A program made the translations under genes and the position numbers. From Solen grandis (Eukaryota > Mollusca > Bivalvia > Adapedonta > Solenidae), in contig CM037792.1 of NCBI GenBank assembly GCA_021229015.1, positions 41,446,543 to 41,510,542 of the forward strand: a DNA stretch of 64,000 bases. The letters run 5' to 3'. Below the pieces are notes generated by a model. The model worked only from the letters and a program-made list of their open reading frames with translations, searched no databases and had not been told where the DNA came from. Positions 39,951 through 52,490 of this stretch are shown here, one piece after another (within the stretch, counting starts at the first letter, position 1; every line of letters begins with the position of its first letter).

Positions 39951-41468
39951 AACAGTTTTTTAAACCTGATTTACCAAATTAAAATACCAGAAAAACAACA
40001 AAATGCAAAATCTTTAAATACTTGTGTTTTTCCTTTTATTGGTGAATTCCGGGTGTGACCAAAACTTAAATTAAAGGGATCTCGAAAGGAATGTGAAGTC
40101 CCACTGAGGGCCCCCCGGGGGCCCCCCCCCCCCCGCTGGAAACACCCGTTAAAAAATCGGTCAACACTGCAGGGAGTCTTTAGCCATTACATAAACTTTT
40201 TTGGGGTAAAACCTCTGATGGGTTTATGCATAACAAAATTACCTGCTACAATGGAAGTGAGAAGTAGGCAGTTTTACACAAACATTCAAGACCTTTTCAA
40301 TTCCCCCAAACCCAAAGAGCAGAGTTTTAAAATTTTAGAACATAGGGATCCATGTTTCTGTCAAAATTTTTTCAGTTTTTATTTTTGGGGCCCTTATTTA
40401 AAATTTTTATAAATTCATCAATTCCCGACAATTTGCGAAAATTTTTTTTTTTGTTGACGAGGTAAACATCCTTTTTTCCAATGGGGAAAAAATATATCAC
40501 ACATTTAAACTTTAAAGGCTTTTAAATCAGTTTAAAGTATGAACCCAAAAATTTAAACTGCCACCAAAACAAAAAAACCCAAATTCCAAAAACCCCCAAC
40601 GAAAAAAATAAATTTTTTTAAAAATACTCTTTTGAGGCTTTTGATTTTACCCATATTCTTTCGATAAAATATTTTTAGATTTTGAGATATTTAAGGTCAA
40701 AGAAAAAACCAATAATCGCAATATGACTTGACGTTGCATATTTTTGAAATTTTGAAACTGTTAAGTCCCTTGAAACAACAAACAATACAATCTGTGAAAA
40801 TTTCATAAAGATTGATTAAAAAATAATGGCAGAATCATCAAAAAACTAAAAAAGTGCCTATTCTCGAAAAAAAAAAATCCTCTAAATTTTAGTACACTTT
40901 GACCGCTTTTGAAAGCCATTTATGCATTTTCTGAAATCGCCACCCCATATATTTTGTGCGCAAAGATCTTCAGAATCAATTTCAAAAAACAGAATGAGGA
41001 TATCTAATCTCTAACAAAATGGGCATGTTTTTCGTGGACACACCCTAACTTGCCAGATTTTTTCAAAGATTCAAACATTCAACCTCTTCTAGCTCAAAAG
41101 TTTCAAAGATATGGATATTGCCACTCATCATATTTATAGGGGTTTAGTTGACAGAGAACAGAATGCAAAAAACTGCATACAAATAAAATGTCAATGACAG
41201 AGTTATCGGCAATTATATGTTTTGATGCTAAACGCCACCTAGCGGCAAAACTTAGTACTAAAATAAAAAACAAACTTAATGGTGAAACAACTTCAGATAC
41301 ATGTGAGTATGCAGCGAAATTTTCATATTTGTAGCACTTCTAATCATGCCGCAACAGCGGCCACAAAAACAGTGCAAAGAATAATAATAATGGAAAAAAA
41401 AAAAAGGGAAAAGAAACACAAGAAGAACAGTAGGTTTTCGCGGCTGCGTTGCAGTCCACAAAAACCCT
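39951..41468 (+). repeat. Second copy of the 21.85-24.95 kb block
   Basis: 39951-40283 matches 21848-22135. 40365-40560 and 40785-41468 match 23955-24860, including the hairpin end AGGTTTTCGCGGCTGCG. Relative to the first copy it lacks the SINE and about 1.8 kb, and has extra sequence at 40600-40780. Confidence 0.75.
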
Positions 41469-41469
41469 A

Positions 41470-42165
41470 ATTAAAGAAAAATAGTGTACAATACAAAGGT
41501 AATTAGAAAGTAGGTAGAATTTGTGTGTAAAATAAATGTAGGTAATATCACAGTAGAATAGATAATAGCCAATAGCCAATCCAGAAGCCTCCAACACACA
41601 GATATAAAGAAGGAACAAAAAAGGAAAAAATATACAGAAGTTAGAACATTTTAATGCATAAATATAGTAACAGCTGTAGTACCTAAGTAGCTCTTATTAG
41701 TTTTAAATCTAGAACATACTGCAAAATACACATAATTAATTATAGAGTAGGGGGGACCGAGAACATCAAAACAACAATAAATAAAGATGGGATTTACGCC
41801 TAATTAAAGAGGTATGATGGGAGACAGACAACATAACCTAATATACCTCATCAAATTATGAGTCTACTGGAGGACAGCCCCATATGAGCCCTTTTACAAA
41901 AAAAAGGGACAACCCCATTCAGCCCATAAGGTCGTAGCTCCATATGACCCCTACAATAGGGACACCCAAAAATAAAGAGCCCCATAGAGCCCCACATGGG
42001 GACGCCCGCCTATGAGCCTCAACATGAGGACGTAAAATGCCTACCCCAGACACCACAAGAACACATAAATAAACAAATATGAGCTCTAGGTGATCCCCCC
42101 AGTTCACCAAAAGACAATATAGGGCTATCCTATCATGCCTCAAAAAGAGACACAGCAACTATAAA
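41470..42165. other. Gene-free stretch with a GC-richer segment
   Basis: From about 41755 to 42160 base composition changes; 'agccccat', 'gggacacccaaa' and 'gaggacgtaaaa' type words recur (for instance ccatatgagccc, ccatatgacccc, gcctatgagcc). No ORF, splice structure or known family is recognised. It might be one end of a mobile element. Confidence 0.35.
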
Positions 42166-42170
42166 TTATT

Positions 42171-42278
42171 GGGTTTTCGCATCGCAGTGCGAAAACCCTT
42201 TGTTCTCGTTCTGTTTTTTTTTTTTTTTTTTTTTTCTTCTGTTTTATTATTAGGTTTTCGCATCGCTTGCAAAAACCT
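42171..42278 (+). repeat. Two hairpin termini of repeat family 2
   Basis: Stem GGGTTTTCGCA / TGCGAAAACCC with a 6-base loop at 42171-42198, and a second, imperfect hairpin AGGTTTTCGCATCG...AAAAACCT at 42252-42278. Each is followed by 'tgttctcgttctg' or 'tgttttcttctg' and a long T run. This mirrors the doubled hairpin at 24829-24944. Confidence 0.7.
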
Positions 42279-42330
42279 ATTGTTTTCTTCTGTTTATTTT
42301 TTTTTTTTTTTTTTTTTATTATTATTTTTC

Positions 42331-45261
42331 TAACCTTTTTTTTGTGAACGGCATATCACCATGATAGAAAAGTCACATTTCTGATTTTTTTACCAGTTTT
42401 GTCCTAAGATCTGAATTTGATCCTAACGTTGAGAAAATTTTCATTTTTGTCTTAGTTTTGCCGCTAGGTGGCGTTTTGTAAAAATGACTAAGGGCTAATA
42501 ACTCTGTTATTTGGGTCCGATTCAAATGTGGTTTTTTGCATTGTGTTCCTTGTTAGAAACTTAATAAATATGATACGTTTCAATTATTTGCGTATATAAA
42601 ACTTTCGTGCTACAGGAGGTTGAATGTTCGAATCTCGAAATAACGATGAAATAAAGGTAGGTCTACGAAAAAAGTCCCCATTTTTTTCAGAGATGAGATA
42701 GGAGAATTTTGTTTGTTGCATATGATTCGCAAGACATATACGCACAAAATAATATTGTGTGGCGATTTTTGAGAAATCAAATATAACCAATATTTTCGAA
42801 AAAAAAATCCACCCATTTTTGTGTCCACCCTAGCGGCCAGATGAGAAAAGCTACAGCTATGAAATTTGGGCAGGTTTATTGAACATGTGCCTAATTGGTC
42901 AAACTTTTTCACTTTTATTTCTGATTTAGCCACTAGGGGGCGCAATGCATGTAATCACTGTTTTGCTAATAACTCAAAAATTTGAAACCTGATTTAGATG
43001 CGGTTTTTTACAAAAATGTTCCTTGTTGACAGCCCAATCAAATATGATGGATACCTTATCATCGAGTACTGGAAAAAAATTGTTCTAGGAGAGGTTGAAT
43101 GTTCGAACCTTGGAAAAAAGTGGAAAAATGAGGTAGGTCTACGAAAAACCTACCCACTTTTGTTAGAGATCAGATAGAAGAATTCTGTTTGCTGCATACG
43201 ATTTGCAAGATATATACGCACAAAATATATGGGGTGGCGAATTGAGGAAATGCGTGGTTTGTCCTCTAGAAACGGTCAAACTTCACTAAATTTTAGGAAA
43301 AATTTAAATTTGAAAAAACATGTTTTTTGTCGCTCCTGACTTTATTTTCTGTTCATTCTTCATGAAATTTTCACAAGATATGTATTGTTATGTTTGAAAG
43401 GGCCTCACAATTCAAAAAAAAAAAAAAAATATAATTGAAAAGGTCAAGGTCATATTACGATTATTGTGTTTTTATTCGGCCATAAATAGCTCCAAAACTA
43501 AAAATATTTCATTGAGAGTATATGAACAAAAGTTTTAGTTTTTAAAGAGCTCATTCCAGTGATGTTTAGTTTTTGAAGATCGGACTTGATTTGGTCATTT
43601 TACGGCAGTCTGAAGTTTGATCCTTTTAAAAAAAAAAGTCACTAGAGGCTATTTTTTTATATTTTTCTAACCCTTTTTTGTGAACGGCATAGCTCCGAGG
43701 TGAGAAAAGCCACATCTATGAAACTTTTATCAGTAATAACCAAGTACTTGAAGATGACCCTAACGTCGAGATAATTTTCATTTTTGTTTTGATTTTCCCG
43801 CCAGGGAGCGTTTTATATGAAAATGTTAAATAAGCAATATCTCAATTATTTGAGGTCCGAAATTTGCGTATATAAAACTTTCGTGCTACAGGAGGTTGAA
43901 AGTTCGAATCTCGCAAAAACTGTGAAATAAGGGTAGGTCTACCAAAACCTGCCCATTTTATTCAGAGATGAGATAGGAGAATTTTGTTTGTTGCATATGA
44001 TTCGCATGACATATACGCACAAAATATATGGGGTGGCGAATTCGGGAAATGCATGGTTTGTCCACAGTACGCGGTCAAACTCAACCAATATTTTCGAAAA
44101 ATCAACATTTCAAAGCATGAGTGTTAAGATTTTTTGCATCTCCTGACTTTATTTTTAGTTCAATTTCTATGAAATTTTCACATTTAATGTAAAACAATGT
44201 TCTTAAGTGTCACATAATATAAAAAGTAAAAAAAGTATTGTTAAGGTCAAGGTCATATTAGGATAATTGTATATCAATTCGGCTTGAAATAGCTCAAAAT
44301 CAAAAAATTCATAAACAATATATGAACAAAAGATTTAGTTTTAGAAAAGTTCTTTCTAATGATGTTTAGATTTTGAAGATCGACTTGATTTGGTCATTTT
44401 ACGGCAGTCCAAATTTTGATCATTTTTTTCGAATAATTTTGTAAATCAGGTTTTATGTTTCAAATTCTGATACTAAGAATAAAAAGTTTGATTTGTGTGA
44501 CTAGTATACTTGATTGAACTATTTGCTGCTTTGCTAGGTACCTAATGGTAAAATTTTAATCTATTTTCTATTTCATTTTGCCGCTAAGGGGCGCTTTTCT
44601 TGAAATCATTCTTTTGCTTATAACTCAAAAGTTGAAGTCCGGTTCGAATGCGTTTTTTTGCATTCTGTTCCCTGTTGATAGCCTAATAAACATATGATAG
44701 GAATTGAGAGTCCTTGCGGCTGAAAACTTTTGAGCTACGGAAGGATGAATGTTCGAACCTCGCAAAAAAACAACTGTGCAAATGAGGGTAGGTCTACGAA
44801 AAATCTATCCGTTTTTGTTAGAAATCAGATAGAAGAATTCCGTTCCGGCATTACCATTTGAAAGACGTATACACACAAATATTTTGGGGTGGCGAATTTA
44901 AGAAATGCGTGGTTTGTCCACTACAAACGGTCAAACTTCACTTAAATTTAGGAAAAATTATAATTCCAAAAAACGTTTTTTGTCGCTCCTGACTTTATGT
45001 TTTGTTTATTTGTCATGAAATTTTACACGTTATGGTTTGTTAAGTTGAAAGGGCCTCACAATTAAAGTTACAAAAACATTGAAAAGGTCAAGGTCATATT
45101 ACGATAATGTGGTTTTTATTCGGCCCCAAGTGCTCCAAATCTAAAAATAATTCATTTAGAGTATTGACAAAAGTTTTAGGTTCTAAATATTTCTTTCGTA
45201 TAATGTTTAGTTTTTTGAAGATCAGACTTGATCTGTTCATTTTACGGGAATTCCAAAATTT
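42331..45261 (-). mobile_element. Interspersed repeat, family 2, repeated units in inverse orientation
   Basis: The core 'ggttgaatgttcgaa' (with variants) recurs at about 42618, 43093, 43893 and 44743. Each is associated with a 'gccgctaggtggcg'-type word upstream and, for three of them, 'ggggtggcgaatt' downstream. The units are therefore diverged tandem copies of roughly 0.5-0.85 kb, running opposite to 23955-24950. No coding capacity. The array is cut by the gap at 45262. Confidence 0.7.
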
Positions 45262-45361
45262 NNNNNNNNNNNNNNNNNNNNNNNNNNNNNNNNNNNNNNN
45301 NNNNNNNNNNNNNNNNNNNNNNNNNNNNNNNNNNNNNNNNNNNNNNNNNNNNNNNNNNNNN
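45262..45361. other. Assembly gap (100 N)
   Basis: Exactly 100 N, separating the family-2 repeats from the satellite domain. Linkage across it rests on scaffolding only. Confidence 1.
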
Positions 45362-45445
45362 TAACATTTATTTTGGAAATGGACCAATAGGAATGGTTTT
45401 AGGATAAATATATATATCTATATATATATACATATATATATATAT

Positions 45446-46109
45446 CAACCAAAGGCATAACAAAAACTCTCTTTAGAATTAGTTAACCCAAACTAATCAC
45501 AGGTTTGGGTTTTCAAAAAATTTGTTGGTTTGTTTTCATACCAAGAATCAAAAGATCCAACTTTGCTCTCTGTGACATGACTCTTATATAAAAGTGTATT
45601 AGTTTTCCGACTGGGTTTGAAGGAATTTTTTTTTTTTTAATATTTGATTAATTTAAACAGAAAACAATAAAATATTAAAACAGAATTCAGAAATGTAAAA
45701 AAAAATCTAAAAAAAAATGCAATTCAAGCCTGTTAATGCCGAAAATGTGGATAATTCGTAAAATTAACGTTTTAATTTCGAAATTAAAACGTTAAATTTA
45801 CGAATTATCTACATTTTTAGCATTAACAGGCTTGTGTTGCTTTTTTTTTTAGATTTTTTTACATTTCTGAATTCTGTTTTAATATTTTATTGTTTTCTGT
45901 TTAAATTAATCAAATATTAAAAAAAAAAAAATTCCTTCAAACCCAGTCGGAAAACTAATACACTTTTATATAAGAGTCATGTCACAGAGAGCAAAGTTGG
46001 ATCTTTTGATTCTTGGTATGAAAACAAACCAACAAATTTTTTGAAAACCCAAACCTGTGATTAGTTTGGGTTAACTAATTCTAAAGAGAGTTTTTGTTAT
46101 GCCTTTGGT

Positions 46110-46111
<2 letters not shown>
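45446..46111. repeat. Large near-perfect palindrome (arms ~330 bp, no spacer)
   Basis: The left arm starts CAACCAAAGGCATAAC, and the right arm ends with its complement GTTATGCCTTTGGTTG. The centre is TTTCGAAA at 45776-45783. The outer ~250 bp of the arms look identical apart from A/T-run lengths; several base differences cluster within about 60 bp of the centre. (TA)n tracts flank both sides. It could be a foldback element or a read-through artefact. Confidence 0.9.
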
Positions 46112-46151
<40 letters not shown>

Positions 46152-46179
46152 TTTTGGGACCCTATTTGGGGTGGGGGAC

Positions 46180-47870
46180 CTTACCTACCGTAGCATATAT
46201 CAATAGAAATCCATACTGGCCATATCTTTGACACATATAGACATGTCTTAGACACATACAGTCACGTTAAGACATGTTTAAGAAACAGATAGACACATAT
46301 AGATATGTCTAAGACACATAAAAACACATGTAGACATGTCTAAGACACATATAAACATATGTATACATATATAAAACACTTTTAGACATATGAAGACATA
46401 TCTAAGGCACAAATAGACATATGAAAACATATCTTAGACACATATAGATATATGTAGACATGTCTAAGACACAAAAAGACATATAATGACATTTCTAAGA
46501 CACATATATACATATGTAGACATATTTAAGAAACATATACAATTATGTAGACATGTCTAAGATACATATAAACATATGTAGACATGTCTAAGGCAAAAAT
46601 AGACATATGAAGACATATCTTAGACAAATATATATATATATGTAGACATGTCTAAGGAAATAGACATATTCAGACATGTATAAGATATATATATATAGAT
46701 ATATATAGATATTTCTAAGACACATATAAACATATGTAGGTATGTCTAAGACGCAAAGAGACATATGTAGACATGTCAAAGACACATAGAGACATATGCA
46801 GACATGTCTTAGACACATATACATACGTAGACATGTCTAAGATACATATAAACATATGTTGACATGTCTGAGTCTCATTAAAAACACATGTAGCTATGTC
46901 TCAGACACATATAGACATATAGAGACATATCTAAGACACATATAGACACGTGTAGACATGTCTGAGACACATATAGACATATGTAGACATATCTTATACA
47001 CATATAGTCATATGTAACCATGTCTAAGACACATATAGACATATGAAGACATGTCTAAGACACATATAGATATATGTAGACATGTCTAAGACACATATAT
47101 ATATAAAGACATGTTTAACATACATACATATATATTTAGATATTTCTAAGACACATATAAACATATGTAGGCATGTCTAAGACGAATATAGACATATGTA
47201 GACATGTCAAAGACGTATATAGACATATGCAGACATGTCTAAGACCCCTTGACATATGTAAACATATCTAAGTCACATATAGACATATGTAGACATAGCC
47301 AAGATACATTAAGACATATGTAACAACGCCTAAGACACATATACATATATGTAGACATGTCTTAAACACTAAAAGACATATTTAGACATGTCTAAGCCAC
47401 ATATAGACATATTTAGACATGTCTAAGCCACATATAGACATATGTTGACATGTCTTAGACTCATATAGACATGTGTAGACATGTCTGAGACACATATAAA
47501 CATATGTAGCCATACCTGATATACCTATAGACTGATGTAGACATGTCTAAGACACATATAGACATATGTAGACATGTGTTAGATATAAATAGACATATGT
47601 AGACATATCCTATACAGATATAGACTTTAAGGGTCATTTTGGGAACCTATTTGGGGTGGGGGACCTTACCTACCGTAGCAAATGTCAATAGAAATTCAAA
47701 CTGGCCATATCTTTGACACATATAGACATGTCTTAGACACATAAAAATATATCTAGACATATCTAAGACACATATAGACATATGAGGACATTACTAATAC
47801 ACATATAAACATATATATACATGTCTAAGACACAATTAGACATGTATACATAGGGTCATAATCTTATACA
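46180..47870 (+). repeat. ~31-bp satellite, AGACATGTCTA family, array 1
   Basis: Tandem units of the type TAGACATGTCTAAGACACAT followed by ATAGACATATG. Each good unit carries the perfect palindrome TAGACATGTCTA and a CATATG. A non-satellite insertion at about 47625-47700 repeats the segment found at 46152-46245 (ggtgggggaccttacctacc). Confidence 0.92.
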
Positions 47871-48096
47871 AAGGCCATGAGAAGATTAAAACACATACAT
47901 ATGCATACATATAAACATACATACACATATATAATTATATATTTAAACACATAAACACACATGCATATATATTAACACACATACACATATATATATACAT
48001 ATATACATATACTTACACAGGAACGACAACTCTTACTACACTATGTTGCTTGGCAGGGCTCTCAAATTTTCATACTTTGTTAATTATGTTGTATTT
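47871..48096. repeat. ACATATAT microsatellite and unique AT-rich DNA
   Basis: Degenerate (ACATAT)n to about 48013, then about 80 bp of unclassified sequence. Confidence 0.6.
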
Positions 48097-48287
48097 TAAC
48101 ATTTATTTTGGAAATGGACCAATAGGAATGGTTTTAGGATAAATATAATATATCTATATATATATACATATATATATATATCAACCAAAGGCATAACAAA
48201 AACTCTCTTTAGAATAAGTTAACCCAAACTAATCACAGGTTTGGGTTTTCAAAAAATTTGTTGGTTTGTTTTCATACCAAGAATCAG
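48097..48287 (+). repeat. Direct copy of the palindrome's left flank and outer arm
   Basis: Matches 45362-45548 almost base for base (flank 'ggaaatggaccaatagga', the TA tract, then the arm from CAACCAAAGG to 'accaagaatc'). It then breaks off into AAAGGCCT repeats. Confidence 0.9.
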
Positions 48288-48545
48288 TGGAAAGACACTT
48301 TTTTTCTTATGCAAAGGCTTTCATGGAGGCCTTTGTAAGAGAATATTTATTTTCTCATGCAGAGGACTTCATGGAGGCCTTTGTAAGAGAGTATTTTTTT
48401 TATCATGCAAAGGCCTTCATGGAGGCCTTTCTAAGAGACAATTTTTTTTCTCATGCAAAGGCCTTTCTTTCTTTACAGGGCAACACTATCGTACAAAGGC
48501 CTTCAGTATATTACACTTAGTGAAATCAATGAAAGGGTAGACTTT
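48288..48545 (+). repeat. AAAGGCCT satellite, array 1
   Basis: ~47-bp units of the form ATGCAAAGGCCTTCATGGAG followed by GCCTTTGTAAGAGA and a T run. Each unit holds two AGGCCT sites facing each other around CATG. Confidence 0.9.
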
Positions 48546-50760
48546 GTCAGGGTCATACTTTTCTACAAAGGCTTATAAATATTACTCAGAAATAACGTTC
48601 TCGGGTAAAATGCCACAAAATTTTCATAGGTCATACTTATCATCACACAAGGCCTGTAGCATGAAAAAAGTTTAATCAGGTCATATTGTCATGCAAAGGC
48701 TCAAGTACAGGGTCATACTCTCATGCAAAGGCCTGAAGTACATGATAGATTTTCCAGGGTCATACTATCGTGCAAAGGCCTACATGGCAGATTTGTCAGG
48801 GTCATACATTTCATGCAGGCTTCAAAATTTCACTTTGTTAATTTTGTCAGTATGTTTGGGCAATAGGATATATAGAAGCTAGTAATATATTTCTATAACA
48901 CATATAAGAAAGTATAATAATGTCTAAACCACATATAAGTACATGAAACATGTCTAGAAATTATAACACAGAAACTTGCAAAGTCAATTTAGAAGTGTAA
49001 AGAATTCTAAGACACATATTTTTGTAAAAGCTCTAAGACTACAGTATAACAAATTCAAGATGTCTAGAGACACACTTTAGAGAGTGTAAATTGTCTAAAC
49101 ACAATAGGCATGTAAACATTTCTAAAGACACTATTAGATAATGCTACAATTTGTCAGCAACACTATATACAACATAGTTATACATAGTCTATTACTCATA
49201 AGGAGTAGTAAACATTCTAAAAGCCTATAGTACTTTAAACATGTCTAAGATATAAGAAAATTCAGGGTCTACTTGTCTAAATGTAAATAAGAGCAATAGT
49301 AAAGAGTCATAAAGCTACATATAGTCAAGTGTAAATCATGCCTAAACACATATAACAACATTCAAGATATTTCAGTCAATATATTGAAAGTGTAACAGTG
49401 TACAAAAATTTGTAAGTCAAAGTAAACATGTCTAAGACATATAACACATAGAACTGTTAACGCAAATATATGACATATGTTTGAATAAGTTAATGACACA
49501 TATAATAATGTAATATGTCTAAGACACATATAAACATAGTAAAACATGTCTAAACACATATAGGGAAGTGTAAACATGTCTAAAACCATATAACGTACAT
49601 GTAAACTGTCTAAAAATACATAAACACATGTAAACACTTGTCTAAAGCACATATAACAAGTGTAAAGAAGTCCTAAGCACACATATAGTCAAGTGAAATA
49701 TGTCTAAGACAACTATAAATCAGTTAACATTCATAAGAATCTAAATAATAGAGAAGTGTGAAAAATGTCTAAACAAATAAAATAAAGAAGTTAACATTGT
49801 CTTAAGACATAATATAAACACATATGAACATTGTCTAAAGCACATAATAGACATAGTGTATGAAGTCTAAGACACATATAATCAATGTAAATATGTCTAA
49901 GACACATTTAAACCATTCAAAAATGTCTAAGACACATATAGGAAGTGTAAACATGATCTAAAAAATATAATTACATGTGAACATTTCTAAGACATAAACA
50001 GAAAACTGTAAGACTTAATGTAAAAAGCACACATATAGTAAGTGAAATATGTCTAAGACACTATAAATACATTAAACTTTCAAAAGCAAATATAGAGAGT
50101 GTAAAAATCTAAACAAATTAAAATAAAAAACATTTTACGAACATAATAGACAAGTAAACATGTCTAAACACATATAGAAATGTAAACTATGTCTAAGACA
50201 ATTAAACACATTCAAATTGTCAAAAGGAACATATAGTGAAGTGTAAATATATCTAAAATAATATAACATTAAACATTTCTAAGACATATAGAGACATTAA
50301 ATTTTTCAAAAGCAAACACTTATGAGTTATATGTAAGACACATCGTAAATTGCAAAAGCCGTAGGTTAGTGTAATATATTAGAAATTTTTAGGCTCAAAC
50401 ATTTCTAATAAGGCTATCTAAATACATATAATCAGAAAACTTCTACGGTATAAACACAAAATTTGTCAAGGTACATATATGTATAATCTAACAATATACA
50501 CTCTACAGCAAGAAAAAAGTTTATAATCATGCAAGGTCATTTAAAATCTCATGCAAAGGCCTAGTACATGTTACAGGGTCATACTTCTCTGCAAAGGCTT
50601 GCAGTTACTCAAGTGGTAGAAAATTTCAGGTCATACTTATCAAAGCTTAGCAAAAAGTAATCGGCTTCTGAAGCCATAAGGTATATTTGCAGCAGTAACA
50701 GTAGATTCTCATCTGCAAAGGCTCAGTAATTTTATACTTAGCAAGGCTCTATGTTTATCA
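48546..50760 (+). repeat. Indel-rich mixed satellite copy
   Basis: Follows the same order as 52160-53800 (GGTCATAC units, then GTCTAAGACACATATA units) but with very frequent single-base losses. It probably represents a poorly corrected copy of the higher-order repeat rather than a different satellite. Confidence 0.7.
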
Positions 50761-52490
50761 GAAGAGACAATTTATTTCTCATGCAAAGGCCTTCATGGAG
50801 GCCTTTGTAAGAGAATATTTATTTTCTCATGCAGAGGACTTCATGGAGGCCTTTGTAAGAGAGTATTTTTTTATCATGCAAAGGCCTTCATGGAGGCCTT
50901 TCTAAGAGACAATTTTTTTTCTCATGCAAAGGCCTTTCTTTCTTTACAGGGCAACACTATCGTACAAAGGCCTTCAGTATATTACACTTAGTGAAATCAA
51001 TGAAAGGGTAGATTTGTCAGGGTCATACTTTTCTACAAAGGCTTTATAAATATTACTCAGAAATAACGTTCTCGGGTAGAAATGCCACAAAATTTGTCAG
51101 GGTCATACTTTCATACAAAGGCCTGTAGCAGAAAAAAATTTAATCAGGGTCATATTGTCATGCAAAGGCCTCAAGTACAGGGTCATACTCTCATGCAAAG
51201 GCCTGCAGTACAGGGTAGATTTTCCAGGGTCATACTATCGTGCAAAGGCCTACAAGGTAGATTTGTCAGTAACATAGTCTCATGCAAAGGCTTCCAGTAA
51301 TGGTTTACTTACCAGGCCTTTGTAAGAGACAATTTATTAAGGCCTTCATGGAGGCTTTTGTAGGAGATTGATTTTTTTTCTGATGCAAAGGCCTTCATGG
51401 AGGCCTTTGTAAGAGACAATTTTTTTCTCATGCAAAGGACTTCATGGAGGCCTTTGTAAGAGAATTTTTTTTCTCATTCAGAGGACTTCATTAAAGGTTT
51501 AAAATATTACTCAGAAATAACGTTCTCGGGTAGAAATGCCACAAAATTTGTCAGGGTCATACTTCCATACAAAGGCCTCTAGCAGAAAAAAGTTTAATCA
51601 GGGTCATACTCTCATGCAAAGGCCTCCAGTACAGGGTCATTCTCTCATGCAAAGGCCTGCAGTACAGGGTAGATTTTCCAGGGTCATACTATCGTGCAAA
51701 GGCCTACAAGGTAGATTTGTCAGTAACATAGTCTCATGCAAAGGCTTCCAGCAATGGTTACTTACCAGGCCTTTGTAAGAGACAATTTATTTCTCATGCA
51801 AAGGCCTTCATGGAGGCCTTTGTAAGAGAATATTTTCTTCTCATGCAAAGGCCTTCATGGAGGCCTTTGTAGGAGATTGATTTTTTTCTATGCAAAGGCC
51901 TTCATGGAGGCCTTTGTAAGAGACAATTTTTTTCTTATGCAAAGGCCTTCATGGAGGCCTTTGTAAGAGAATATTTATTTTCTCATGCAGAGGACTTCAT
52001 GGAGGCCTTTGTAAGAGAGTATTTTTTTTATCATGCAAAGGCCTTCATGGAGGCCTTTCTAAGAGACAATTTTTTTTCTCATGCAAAGGCCTTTCTTTCT
52101 TTACAGGGCAACACTATCGTACAAAGGCCTAGGGTATATTACACTTAGTGAAATCAAATGAAAGGGTAGACTTGTCAGGGTCATACTTTTCTACAAAGGC
52201 TTTATAAATATTACTCAGAAATAACGTTCTCGGGTAGAAATGCCACAAAATTTGTCAGGGTCATACTTTCATACAAAGGCCTCTAGCAGAAAAGAGTTAA
52301 ATCAGGGTCATACTCTCATGCAAAGGCCTCAAGTACAGGGTCATACTCTCATGCAAAGGCCTGAAGTACATGGTAGATTTTCCAGGGTCATACTATCGTG
52401 CAAAGGCCTACATGGTAGATTTGTCAGGGTCATACTTTCATGCAAAGGCCTTCAATAATTTACACTTTGTTTATATGTTTTGTCAGTATG
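50761..52490 (+). repeat. AAAGGCCT satellite, array 2
   Basis: Alternates ~47-bp CTTCATGGAGGCCTTTGTA units with ~34-bp units AGGGTCATACTCTCATGCAA/AGGCCT. The sequence 'acagggcaacactatcgtac ... aacgttctcgggtagaaatg' marks each higher-order unit (50948, 52105). Confidence 0.92.

Larger units (their letters stand above)
27180..40250. other. Low-quality sequence with inflated homopolymers
   Basis: Runs of A, T, C and G of 4-15 bases are far denser than in the flanks, with substitutions that copy the neighbouring base. Recognisable repeats (SINE at 27275, family 1 at 30700-33124, the duplicated block at 39951) are present but corrupted relative to clean copies elsewhere in the window. No credible exon was found. 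All open frames here are short and homopolymer-derived. The best explanation is unpolished single-pass long-read sequence, so gene absence here cannot be concluded. Confidence 0.8.

Noticed and set aside
41919..42158. 79-codon minus-strand frame
   Set aside because: Hydrophobic translation with no recognisable family; only an effect of repeated G/C-rich words.
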